36,130 nucleotides of DNA, taken from assembly GCA_002408065.1 (NCBI GenBank), contig DHQI01000097.1, positions 1 to 36,130 on the forward strand, in the 5' to 3' direction. Shown one piece after another: positions 17,141-26,433 of the stretch. The notes under the pieces are model-generated. The model had not been told where the DNA came from. It saw nothing but the letters and a program-made list of their open reading frames with translations, and did not search any database. Numbering within the stretch: the stretch's first letter is position 1; each line of letters starts with the position of its first letter. The translations under genes and the position numbers were made by a program. Source of the stretch: Bacteroidales bacterium UBA5342 (GTDB lineage Bacteria > Bacteroidota > Bacteroidia > Bacteroidales > UBA5342).

Positions 17141-19963
17141 ATGAAGAAATCACTCCTTCTCATATCACTTATTTTGCTGACATTGGGCTGCAAATCGCCT
17201 CTAAGGATAGATTTAGCAGGCGAATGGACTTACCGGCTGGATCGCGAAGATGCAGGCCAGCAAGAACAGTGGCACCAACAACAATTCACCGAGACATTGC
17301 AACTACCGGGTAGCCTGGCCACCAATGGCATAGGCGACAAACCTGACACATCTACCGTCTGGACTGGTAATAATTGGGGAGATATAAAAACCTTACCATT
17401 CTTCAACGATGAGGCTTTCGCCAAATACCGTGACTCTGAAAATTTCAAGTTTCCCTATTGGCTACAGCCTAAATATAAATACTACGGGGCAGCCTGGTAT
17501 CAGAAAGAATTTGAAATACCAGAAGACTGGGACGAAAAAAGAATTGTACTCCACCTTGAACGTTGCCACTGGGAAACCAAAGTATGGGTAAACGACACCT
17601 ATATAGGTATGCTAAATAGCCTGTCTACAAGATTGAATTACAACATAAGTGGTGCAATAAAAAAAGGGAAAAACAAGGTCACTATAAAGGTTGACAATCG
17701 TATAAAAGACATCAATCCGGGAGCCAATGCACATAGCATCTCCGACCATACCCAAAGTAACTGGAACGGTATAGTAGGCGATATTTCTATCACAGCCCAA
17801 GCCAAAGTCTATATCAATCGAGTCATTCTAACACCAAACATTCATAATAAAACGGTCAAAACAACGGTTCGGATTTCGGATGACGGACAAGCGGAATACC
17901 AAAAGGTAACACTAAGACTAAAAGCACGGCACAAAGAAACAGGGAAAAGCCTTGCACCCATAACCCGCGAAGTAGAGTTTCAACGCCAAGCTACAGTGAA
18001 CGTTGATTACCCTATGGGGCAAGATGTTCTCCTCTGGGATGAATTTACGCCCAACCTTTACACAATGGAGGTCAGTATAGAAGGAGCAACAGACGGTGAC
18101 ATAAGAGTTGAAAATTTTGGCATGATAGAAAGTAAGGTCATTGACAATAAAATCGTTATCAACAACAGAGAAAGCTATTTCAGAGGCACACTTGAATGTG
18201 CTATTTTTCCTAAAACAGGATTTCCACCTACCAATACAGAAGAATGGTTAAGGATATTTAACACTGTAAAATCTTTTGGACTCAACCACGTACGCTTTCA
18301 CTCCTGGTGCCCGCCCGAAGCCGCTTTTGATGCTGCCGACCAAGTAGGTATTTACTTGCAAGTAGAAGCTAGCACATGGGGCACTATCGGGAAAAACAAA
18401 GCTATAGATCAATGGATATATGCTGAGACAGAAGAGATTATAAAAACCTACGGCAATCACCCCTCTTTCGTTATTATGTGCTACGGCAATGAGCCCGGCG
18501 GTGATCACGAGAGCTACCTTACAGACTACATCAACTACTGGCGATCTAAGGATGCACGATTTATCTATGCCCCAGGAGCCGGTTGGCCTTATCTGGACCA
18601 TGCCGATGTGTCCTTGCCATCCAAGCCACGTCTGCAACGCTGGGCCGAAGGCAACAAGAGTATCATAAACGCTCAGGCACCTCAAACGGAATTTGACTAT
18701 CAGGATATTGTAAAAAAATACCCGGGAGCAGTTATTAGTCACGAGATAGGTCAGTGGTGCGTTTATCCTGACTTCAGCGAAATAGAAAAATACACCGGCG
18801 TATTGCAAGCCAAAAACTTTGAAATCTTCCAGGAAACCCTGAATGAAAGAGGTCTTGGACATTTGGCCGAAAGTTACCTGCAAGCTTCAGGCAAGCTGCA
18901 AACTCTTTGTTACAAGGCAGATATAGAAGCCCTGCTACGAACCAGAGGCAGTTCTGGTTTTCAGCTCCTAGACCTGCACGATTTTCCGGGACAAGGCACA
19001 GCTCTGGTTGGTGTTCTCAATGCTTTCTGGGAAGAAAAAGGCTATGTAACAGCTGAGGAATACCGTCAGTTTTGTAATACTGTAGTGCCCCTGGCCCGCT
19101 TCAAAAAACGTAGCTTCTACGACAACGAAAAGATTAAAGTGGACATTGAAGTAGCTAACTTTAGCGCCGGCGAGCTTAAGCAAACCAAAACACAATGGAG
19201 CATTACAAATGCTAAAGGTAAAGTACTTAAAAAAGGGCAACTAAAAACGAAAGATATCACGATAGGCAATGGCATCTATCTGGGCCGCATCAACGAGGAA
19301 ATGCCTTCTGGCACTTTAGGGAAATTCACACTTAAGGTGAAAATCAACAACTATTCTAACGCTTGGGATTTTTGGGTTTACCCCAAAGAAAATGCGACGA
19401 TAAAAGACGAAAAGATTGTACTAAGCCGATCATTGGATGATAAAACTCTGGCACAACTAGAAGCCGGCGCCAGTGTCCTACTCTCTTTGCCCAAAGGCAG
19501 CATAAAAGACGACTGCGGCGGAAGCATAGCAGTAGGTTTTTCCAGCATTTTTTGGAATACGGCTTGGACCAAAGGGCAAGCGCCGCACACCTTGGGCATA
19601 TTGTGTGATCCGCAACACCCGTCTTTAGCGCATTTCCCTACAGAATTCCATTCCGACTGGCAATGGTGGGATGCGATGAGCCACACCAATGCGATTGATT
19701 TATCGACGGTGAGCCAACAAAAAATAGAACCGCTGGTTAGAATTATTGATGATTGGGTGACTAACCGTGATTTAGCCCTTATCTTTGAGGTCAAAATAGG
19801 TAAAGGAAAACTGATTGTAAGCGGGGGCGATTTGTTAGAAAACACAGCGAACAGACCAGAGGCTAAACAATTGCTTTACAGCCTAAAATCTTATATGCTT
19901 AGCGAGAACTTTATGCCTGAAATAAGTTTAGAGGCTGAAGAGTTGTTGGAAATAATAAAATAA
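17141..19963 (+). CDS. GH2 family glycoside hydrolase lipoprotein
   Basis: The 940-residue protein has a lipoprotein signal peptide with lipobox LTLGC (Cys17). The GH2 order is visible: a jelly-roll sugar-binding domain (about 25-220, with YYGAAWYQKEFEIP), an immunoglobulin-like domain (about 225-330), then the TIM barrel (about 340-650). The predicted acid/base is E451 in CYGNEPGG and the nucleophile is E535 in ISHEIGQW. An extra C-terminal region (about 700-940) contains a beta-sandwich and a segment rich in Trp and His. It lacks a T9SS domain, unlike most hydrolases around it, so it probably acts as a membrane-anchored exo-enzyme trimming imported oligosaccharides. GH2 activities include beta-galactosidase, beta-glucuronidase and beta-mannosidase. 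The substrate here is not determined, although beta-galactoside would fit the GH16/GH30 setting. Confidence 0.87.
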   Translation: MKKSLLLISLILLTLGCKSPLRIDLAGEWTYRLDREDAGQQEQWHQQQFTETLQLPGSLATNGIGDKPDTSTVWTGNNWGDIKTLPFFNDEAFAKYRDSENFKFPYWLQPKYKYYGAAWYQKEFEIPEDWDEKRIVLHLERCHWETKVWVNDTYIGMLNSLSTRLNYNISGAIKKGKNKVTIKVDNRIKDINPGANAHSISDHTQSNWNGIVGDISITAQAKVYINRVILTPNIHNKTVKTTVRISDDGQAEYQKVTLRLKARHKETGKSLAPITREVEFQRQATVNVDYPMGQDVLLWDEFTPNLYTMEVSIEGATDGDIRVENFGMIESKVIDNKIVINNRESYFRGTLECAIFPKTGFPPTNTEEWLRIFNTVKSFGLNHVRFHSWCPPEAAFDAADQVGIYLQVEASTWGTIGKNKAIDQWIYAETEEIIKTYGNHPSFVIMCYGNEPGGDHESYLTDYINYWRSKDARFIYAPGAGWPYLDHADVSLPSKPRLQRWAEGNKSIINAQAPQTEFDYQDIVKKYPGAVISHEIGQWCVYPDFSEIEKYTGVLQAKNFEIFQETLNERGLGHLAESYLQASGKLQTLCYKADIEALLRTRGSSGFQLLDLHDFPGQGTALVGVLNAFWEEKGYVTAEEYRQFCNTVVPLARFKKRSFYDNEKIKVDIEVANFSAGELKQTKTQWSITNAKGKVLKKGQLKTKDITIGNGIYLGRINEEMPSGTLGKFTLKVKINNYSNAWDFWVYPKENATIKDEKIVLSRSLDDKTLAQLEAGASVLLSLPKGSIKDDCGGSIAVGFSSIFWNTAWTKGQAPHTLGILCDPQHPSLAHFPTEFHSDWQWWDAMSHTNAIDLSTVSQQKIEPLVRIIDDWVTNRDLALIFEVKIGKGKLIVSGGDLLENTANRPEAKQLLYSLKSYMLSENFMPEISLEAEELLEIIK

Positions 19964-20082
19964 TTTTTGTTTAGATTTCAGTGAATTATAATTTATGCAT
20001 AATGAAGTTGTCGTTAAAACTTGTAGATCACCAAACAATCAAATATTCGTAAATAATCTTTGACCATTCATAAGCATACCTA
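19964..20082 (+). other. Spacer between GH2 and sulfatase genes
   Basis: The 119-base AT-rich gap has no hairpin. A near match to the Bacteroidetes -7 element, TAATCTTTG, occurs about 25 bases before the sulfatase ATG but has one extra base. An internal promoter is possible but unsupported. Confidence 0.3.
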
Positions 20083-21585
20083 ATGAAAAAACATATTTCT
20101 CTTATCATCACTACAGTACTAATGTCTATTTTAAGCGTTGGCTGTAGCCAAAAGCAACCAAATGTTTTAATCATTTATACCGATGATATTGGTTATGGCG
20201 ATATAGGTGCTTATGGCGCAGAGATGATTGCCACCCCCCATATCGACCAACTGGCCAAAGAAGGTTTGCGTTTTACCGATGCACACTGCGCAGCTTCTAC
20301 CTGTAGTCCTTCGCGCTATGCGCTGTTGACCGGCGAAATGGGTTTTCGCAAAAATGTGGGCATCCAACCCGTGAATGCAGCAGCCACCATAGCCAAAGAG
20401 CAGTACACACTGGGCGATCTCTTTCAAGAGGCCGGCTACCAAACAGGCATCATTGGTAAGTGGCATCTGGGGCTGGGCGATGGTCAGGCTGATTGGAACA
20501 GAATCATAAGCCCAAGTCCGGCAGATATGGGCTTTAACTATAGCTTTGTCATTCCATCGTCCAACGACCGCTCGCCCTTTGTGTATCTGGAAAACGGGGC
20601 GGTGTACAACTATGATCCGGCCGATCCCATTACTGTATCGATGCACCCCATCTCGAATTCAGTACCCGGGACAAAATACCCTGATGCCATCAATAATCCG
20701 GAAGCAGTAACGGTTTACACCGGCGATAAAGATCACCAAAACACCGTTATCAACGGCGTAGCCCGCATTGGCTATATGAAAGGCGGAAAAGCGGCCGTAT
20801 GGGACGATAACAATATTGCTTTCGACCTGCTGGAAAAAGCCAATGCTTTTCTGGACAAACATCATAAGAAACCTTTCTTTCTGATGCTCACCACCAACGA
20901 CATACACGCTCCGCGCCTGCCTCATCCGCGCTTCAGAGGTAGCACCAAGCTGGGCTATCGTGGCGATAATGTGGTACAGCTCGATTGGTTTGTAGGTGAA
21001 GTAACTCAGAAACTAAAAGACTTAGGACTTGAGAAAAACACGATGGTTATTTTTTCAAGCGACAACGGTCCCGTGTATATGGATGGTGGCTATCAGGATG
21101 CTTCGGATAAAAACCTAGCGCAAGGGCACCAAGCTGCCGGCATTTACCGCGGTGGTAAATACTGCATTTATGAAGGTGGTAACCGGGTGCCTTTTATCGT
21201 CAAATGGCCGGGCAAAGTAAAACCGGGAGTAAGTAATGCACTCTTTACACAAACGGATATGATGGCCTCATTTGCTTCGTTTCTAAATATTGACATGCCG
21301 GAAACGGCCTCTCCCGATGGTCGTAATTATTGGGACACGATGACAGGAAAAGACCTCAAAGGAGCAGAAATGATATTCCAGCAAGTAAACACCGATGCTG
21401 CACTATCTATTCGCCGGGGAAACCTTAAATACATCCATTATAAACGCTGGGATGATCAGATGTATGACCTGGGCAAAGATCCTTCGGAAAAACACAATAT
21501 CATAGCAGAACATCCGGAATTGGCTAAGGAAATGAAGGAAGAGTTGATGAGCTTAAGAGAGGGAACGGTTAATGGTGTGAAGTAG
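20083..21585 (+). CDS. S1-family sulfatase lipoprotein
   Basis: The 500-residue protein is of normal size for a single-domain S1 sulfatase. The signal peptide ends in lipobox SVGC (Cys21), so it should be a lipid-anchored protein. Metal residues D34/D35 are in YTDDIGYGDIG. The formylglycine site is C74-S-P-S-R78, followed by YALLTG. GKWHLG and SSDNG (D327/N328) are present, and KYIHYKRWDDQMYDLGKDPSE is the usual sulfatase C-terminal signature. It needs a formylglycine-generating enzyme or anaerobic maturase, which is not in the window. It has no T9SS or lectin domain, so with the GH2 lipoprotein just upstream it may desulfate oligosaccharides at the membrane after the extracellular enzymes have acted. 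It is the last gene of the plus-strand run and converges on the HTCS gene. The regiospecificity is unknown. Confidence 0.9.
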   Translation: MKKHISLIITTVLMSILSVGCSQKQPNVLIIYTDDIGYGDIGAYGAEMIATPHIDQLAKEGLRFTDAHCAASTCSPSRYALLTGEMGFRKNVGIQPVNAAATIAKEQYTLGDLFQEAGYQTGIIGKWHLGLGDGQADWNRIISPSPADMGFNYSFVIPSSNDRSPFVYLENGAVYNYDPADPITVSMHPISNSVPGTKYPDAINNPEAVTVYTGDKDHQNTVINGVARIGYMKGGKAAVWDDNNIAFDLLEKANAFLDKHHKKPFFLMLTTNDIHAPRLPHPRFRGSTKLGYRGDNVVQLDWFVGEVTQKLKDLGLEKNTMVIFSSDNGPVYMDGGYQDASDKNLAQGHQAAGIYRGGKYCIYEGGNRVPFIVKWPGKVKPGVSNALFTQTDMMASFASFLNIDMPETASPDGRNYWDTMTGKDLKGAEMIFQQVNTDAALSIRRGNLKYIHYKRWDDQMYDLGKDPSEKHNIIAEHPELAKEMKEELMSLREGTVNGVK

Positions 21586-21807
21586 GACGACGGGGAGAAA
21601 GGCAGCACTTATAACATTCTTGGATCAAAGCCCCTACTTCCTGTAAAAACTCTGTCAAATCTAAAGATCTAGACAGGTTTAAGATCATCAACATTCGTAA
21701 ACCCCAGGCTAGATTCTGGGAAGAATAAGTCATAACCTACCTGCGATATGTATTTCAAATCTAGGATTAAGCAAACCATAATGTCGCTTTTCTACTTCAA
21801 ATCCCCA
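21586..21807. other. Convergent intergenic region
   Basis: The sulfatase and HTCS genes end facing each other across 222 bases. Only a weak 5-bp hairpin CCCAG/CTGGG (21703-21720) is visible. There is no strong terminator with a U run. Confidence 0.4.
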
Positions 21808-24800
21808 CTAAGACTTTAGATACTTACTAGGTGTCACGCCAAATTGCTTTTTGAAGCAGGCGCTAAAGTAGCTCGGATCGGTAAATCCGGCACGATAACA
21901 TACTTCAAGTGGTTTACCACCTTTTCTAATCATTTGCGCTGCTATATTGAGTCTTACTTCACGAATATACTGATTTGGCGATTTTCCGGTCAGTGCTTTT
22001 ACTTTTCGGAACACGACACTCTCACTACTATTCATAGAGGCATAGAGGTCACTGGTCAGGAAGTCGGCATTGGCAATATTATCTTTTATTACGCGGTTAA
22101 TTTTTTCTAAAAACGTTTTATCGATATCACTGATGCCTGATTTTTCGATAATGGCTTCATCTACTTTAGAAGCTGCTGATTTCAGCACATTACGCTGTTT
22201 CATAATATTACCAATACGTACCAGTAGCATTTCCATACTTACAGGTTTAGCCAGATAAGAGTCTGCTAAGGCGTCGTAACCTTCGATCATATCCTGAGAC
22301 GTACGTTTAGCTGTCATCAGTATCACAGGTATATGGCTCGTTTTAACTTGTGTCTTAATGTGACGACACAAGGCGATTCCATCCATTTCAGGCATCATCA
22401 CATCACTTACCACCACATCTACATCTTGTTTATCAATTATTTCCAAAGCTTTTACCCCGTTCTCTGCCTCAAATACAGTAAAATAATGGGCTAAATAAGC
22501 TTTAATAATGGAACGCATATCATGATTATCTTCTACCACCAAAACCTTACCTTTATGCTCTTCTGACAAATACTTTTGCACCCCAAGAGTTTGTGTACTC
22601 TGTTCAATATCTTCGGTAAAGGCTGTACTCTGTATTTCACGGCTATCGGCAGAAAGTTCATTTTCGGCAAAGGCTTCTTGATACACCGGCAGTTCCACAT
22701 AGAAGGTAGCCCCTGCTTCCTCATTATTACTAGCCCAAATTTTACCTTTATGCAGTTCTACCAACGAACGCGTGTACGCTAAACCAATACCTGCACCGGC
22801 TATTTTTTGATTATCCACCGAACGGTAAAAACGCGTAAATATCTTTTCAATATCTTCCTCTTTTATACCTGTGCCGCTATCTTGAATAGCTACATACAAT
22901 GATTTTTCGTCATTCAAACGGTAAGTAAACTTTATCTGTCCACCTTCAGGTGTGTATTTAAAGGCATTCGACAGAATATTATGAAGTATTTTATCTAAAA
23001 AGTCAGGATCAATCCATACCGGATGCCCTACGTAGCCATTCATTGAGAAGCTTATGCCTTTCTTTTCGCACAAAGAAGCAAAACTCTCATGCAGGTCATT
23101 AATCAAAACCTCAATATCGCTCTTGCATACTTTCGGACTCTTAACCCCTGTTTCTGTTTTCCTAAAATCAAGCAACTGATTGATTAAGTGCAACAAACGT
23201 TTAGTATTACGCGTTATAATGCTGAAATTTTCGGGAATATACTTCTTGGTTAAATCAATTTGCTCGGTAGCATTAGATATGATGGACAAAGGCGTCAGTA
23301 ATTCGTGTGAAATATTGGTAAAGAAACGCAATTTGAACTGGTTTAGCTGATCCGCTTTCAGACGCTCTTTTTGCTCCTCTTCAATTGCCCGCTTCAATTT
23401 GGCATCTTTATTCCAAAAATAAAATACAGTATAGGCTAATGAACTAAACAGAATAAAATAAATAATATAGGCCCAGATAGTCAAGTAGGGAGAACGCTTA
23501 ACAAGCACATCAAGCTTTATAGGTATATTATTCCACACCCCGTTATTGTTCGAACCTTTTAGCTTAAAAGTATATCTGCCGGGGCTCAATTTGCCATATA
23601 CCACACGATTTATATTATTATAAGCATTTATCCATAACTCATCAAAACCTTCCAACTGATAAGCATAATGATTGTCCTCACTACTTTTGTAGGACAAAGC
23701 AGCATATTCAATCGCAAATGATTTGTGAGCATGATTTAAAACTAAGGCTTCTCCCTCCTGATAATTAACTGTTACCGGCTTATCATCAACGATTAGAGAA
23801 GTAAAGGCTAATGGAGGAATATAATCGTTAAAAGTAATCAGATGAGGGTCTACGACATTAAAACCATGCGACCCACCAAAAAACAAACGTCCTTGGCTAT
23901 CTTTAAAACTGGAATTTTTAAGAAAAACATTACCTTGTACACCATCATTCATCGTGTACCGAATGACCTGACCGGAATTAGGCACAATGTAAAACAAGCC
24001 CCGATCAGTGCTACACCACATATTACCAAAGCTGTCTTCCTGTATTGCAAAAACAGTCATATCCTCATTTGTAGTACCAGAATTATAACTATAAATAGTA
24101 TTTTTTGCATTGGAATAAAACCACAAACCACTGCCTACGGTTCCAAACCACATGTTGTGCTTTGAATCTTCAAAAGCCACCTGCACCTTAGTCTTATTAA
24201 ATTTTTCTGCCCCTTTAACATCTAAAAGGTTAAAATTATAATCATAACTATGATTCTCCTTCACCGCCTTCATAACCCCACCGTCTAAGGACGAAATCCA
24301 GAGGACTCCCCGCGAATCTTTGTACAATCCAGAAATATTGGAGCGTGGCATATCCTTACTCTGAAATTGTTTTAGCAAATAAGGTGAGCGTTGGTCGTCA
24401 TTAGTGTTTTCTAGAAGCAAGACTAAATCATCTCTATCAGAAAGCCATACATTATTGCCATCCAAAGCAAACGACATCTCATCACGATTCATTCCAGCTA
24501 TGGGTACCTGGTATAAATCGTTATCATTAGCATCATAACGAATCAGCCCCATATAGCGTGTAAGGTACCACCAATAATCATTATCTGCTTCTTCAGCCTT
24601 TACGATAGCATTAAGCTGACTGGGCAAATGATAAAACGCCTTAAAGTCATTCTGTTTCTTATAGGATGTAAACTGTCCTGAATTGATATCATAGGCACCG
24701 AACCCCAAAGTCTGAACACCAACAAACAATTGCTCATCCATCTCCCAGAATGCCGTAAAAGTATTAGTACTAGGGCCACGTTTACCTGTGTTTATCACGT

Positions 24801-25845
24801 GTGTTTTAAAAGCCAAACCTTCTGGCTTAGCCAAACACATACCATACTCTACCGTACCTATCCACAGGGACTCTTCCGCATCTACAAATACTTCTGTAAT
24901 ATCCTTAAGCAAATAATCTTGCTCACCATACTCTAAAGGAATCCATTCGATACTTACCTCATCAAGATCCGGGGATTCTACCATCCCTAAACCAACATCC
25001 GTACCCAACCACAGACGGTTCTGTTTATCCACCGTTATGTCATAAACAATATTAAAGACGATTTCTTTATCAAAATAAGCATTGACAATAGGTACCTGAT
25101 CCAATAGTTCTATTTTATCACAGCCATCTACTTTCAGTTTATACAAACCATTTCCCCAAGTGCCGACCCAAATATCTCCCGCCACATCCTCACAAATGGC
25201 CCATACTTTGGGTATAGCACTACCATCCTCCAGCATCAACTGATTAAATGAATGACTAAGTTCGTCGTAACAGAACAAAGAATGCCACCAAGTGCCAATA
25301 AAAATACGCCCTTTACTGTCCTCATAAATTTCAAATAAATCGCCATTAAGATTAACATATTCCCCGTTAAGATCGTAAAAAAACATACTATCCAAACGAT
25401 TATCGTACATATTTAATCCACCAGAAGTTGAGAACCATATGCGCCCTTTCGAATCACAAATAATGTCATTGATTTTATCGCCACTGATAGAATACTCACC
25501 ACTTTGGGTGGTAAATTTCTTCTCTTTCTGTTCAAGCCGGTTAAACACCGTAATACCATTATCTAAGGTACCCAGCCATACATCACCATTGTCCGCTACA
25601 GTTAAAGCGCTAATATTTTCCCGATTTTTACCGAAAGTATCATACACCTGAAAACGGTTTCCGCTATAAGAATTTAAACCATTAGAAGTAGCAATCCAAA
25701 CCATACCCTCCTTATCCTGACAAAAACCAGAAATAATATCTGATGATAAGCCATGGCGCGAATCAAACTGTTTAAAACTAAAATCAGCACTATAGAGCTG
25801 CATTGAGCATAAACAAAGAAGACTATAAAAAAGAAATATACGCAT
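21808..25845 (-). CDS. Hybrid two-component system sensor/regulator (HTCS)
   Basis: The protein has 1345 residues from the chosen ATG at 25845, where MRIFLFYSLLCLCSM begins a signal peptide. An upstream in-frame ATG at 25917 would put 24 polar residues ahead of it and is less likely. Order: periplasmic two-component-regulator propeller repeats (about 21-670, with many D-S/K-G-x-(I/L)-W-(I/F) strands), a Y_Y_Y domain (about 690-784), a membrane helix (about 788-810), HisKA with phospho-acceptor H847 in FFTNISHELLTP, and an ATPase with N-box NILSNAFKY and G-boxes DSGTGI and GAGIGL. A receiver domain follows (about 1100-1215, phospho-Asp D1148 in VVVSDVMMPEMDG), then an AraC-type helix-turn-helix (about 1245-1345). 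It should sense an oligosaccharide in the periplasm and activate the flanking operons directly. Gene position between the two plus-strand runs fits a PUL-specific regulator. Confidence 0.93.
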   Translation of the reverse strand: MRIFLFYSLLCLCSMQLYSADFSFKQFDSRHGLSSDIISGFCQDKEGMVWIATSNGLNSYSGNRFQVYDTFGKNRENISALTVADNGDVWLGTLDNGITVFNRLEQKEKKFTTQSGEYSISGDKINDIICDSKGRIWFSTSGGLNMYDNRLDSMFFYDLNGEYVNLNGDLFEIYEDSKGRIFIGTWWHSLFCYDELSHSFNQLMLEDGSAIPKVWAICEDVAGDIWVGTWGNGLYKLKVDGCDKIELLDQVPIVNAYFDKEIVFNIVYDITVDKQNRLWLGTDVGLGMVESPDLDEVSIEWIPLEYGEQDYLLKDITEVFVDAEESLWIGTVEYGMCLAKPEGLAFKTHVINTGKRGPSTNTFTAFWEMDEQLFVGVQTLGFGAYDINSGQFTSYKKQNDFKAFYHLPSQLNAIVKAEEADNDYWWYLTRYMGLIRYDANDNDLYQVPIAGMNRDEMSFALDGNNVWLSDRDDLVLLLENTNDDQRSPYLLKQFQSKDMPRSNISGLYKDSRGVLWISSLDGGVMKAVKENHSYDYNFNLLDVKGAEKFNKTKVQVAFEDSKHNMWFGTVGSGLWFYSNAKNTIYSYNSGTTNEDMTVFAIQEDSFGNMWCSTDRGLFYIVPNSGQVIRYTMNDGVQGNVFLKNSSFKDSQGRLFFGGSHGFNVVDPHLITFNDYIPPLAFTSLIVDDKPVTVNYQEGEALVLNHAHKSFAIEYAALSYKSSEDNHYAYQLEGFDELWINAYNNINRVVYGKLSPGRYTFKLKGSNNNGVWNNIPIKLDVLVKRSPYLTIWAYIIYFILFSSLAYTVFYFWNKDAKLKRAIEEEQKERLKADQLNQFKLRFFTNISHELLTPLSIISNATEQIDLTKKYIPENFSIITRNTKRLLHLINQLLDFRKTETGVKSPKVCKSDIEVLINDLHESFASLCEKKGISFSMNGYVGHPVWIDPDFLDKILHNILSNAFKYTPEGGQIKFTYRLNDEKSLYVAIQDSGTGIKEEDIEKIFTRFYRSVDNQKIAGAGIGLAYTRSLVELHKGKIWASNNEEAGATFYVELPVYQEAFAENELSADSREIQSTAFTEDIEQSTQTLGVQKYLSEEHKGKVLVVEDNHDMRSIIKAYLAHYFTVFEAENGVKALEIIDKQDVDVVVSDVMMPEMDGIALCRHIKTQVKTSHIPVILMTAKRTSQDMIEGYDALADSYLAKPVSMEMLLVRIGNIMKQRNVLKSAASKVDEAIIEKSGISDIDKTFLEKINRVIKDNIANADFLTSDLYASMNSSESVVFRKVKALTGKSPNQYIREVRLNIAAQMIRKGGKPLEVCYRAGFTDPSYFSACFKKQFGVTPSKYLKS

Positions 25846-26433
25846 AAATTTTGATGCTCTAAAACACACAACTTCGTTAATAAAAGGTTTAGTATTGATA
25901 TCAAGCGTGCTCAACATTAAACATAAAAGCTATAGAAAAAATTCTTATTTTGCTACTCCAGGGTTGATAGAATAGCAAAGATATCGAATAAGAGTCTTTC
26001 TTTGCACACAACTAACAAATATAATCATGACGACGAATTATTACAAACAAATAAGAGTACACATTTAAAATAAAACGGATTTATTGCACAATAGTACGGT
26101 TTCATTATAGTCCACCACTAAGCCTATGATACACGCAACAAATCGGTCATTGTTACAATTAATACCAGATACTGATAGATTTAATAAGGAAAACGACATA
26201 GTATGCGATAGTATGAGTACTGCAAGAAAACCACAAACACACATCAAAACACTTCATTTTCTGAATATTAATAAAACGACTAAATACCCTTCGGGGTCCA
26301 ATGACGATTTTACTGTAAGAATTGACGAATTTATCCCAAGTTAGACTTAGAAATCACATTTCATTTGTCATTATAAAATTCGGAGAAGCGAATTATAAAC
26401 AGAAACTAATTATTAACAACAAATTTTACCACG
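25846..26433. other. Intergenic region between HTCS and the SusCD operon
   Basis: The 588-base AT-rich region must carry the HTCS promoter and that of the operon starting at 26434. The only consensus-like element seen is the minus-strand -7 at 25976. For the plus-strand operon no TAnnTTTG match is visible in the last 150 bases, as expected if it needs the activator. A 72-codon open frame at 26126-26344 lacks any recognisable protein features. Confidence 0.45.
25976..25983 (-). promoter_or_regulatory. Candidate -7 element of the HTCS gene
   Basis: Read on the minus strand the site is TATCTTTG followed by C, the best form of the Bacteroidetes TAnnTTTG element. A well-spaced -33 TTG is not visible; the nearest lies 25 bases upstream. 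It would give a leader of about 125 bases before the ATG at 25845. Confidence 0.4.

Noticed and set aside
18248..18883. 211-codon open frame on the minus strand
   Set aside because: It is antisense to the GH2 catalytic barrel, with composition expected of a shadow frame and no domain recognised.
25846..25917. Upstream ATG for the HTCS gene
   Set aside because: It would put 24 polar residues before a clear signal peptide starting at 25845.
26126..26344. 72-codon open frame upstream of the two-module gene
   Set aside because: It lies in the regulatory gap, with no signal peptide, motif or neighbour link. It is likely chance, although a small peptide cannot be excluded.
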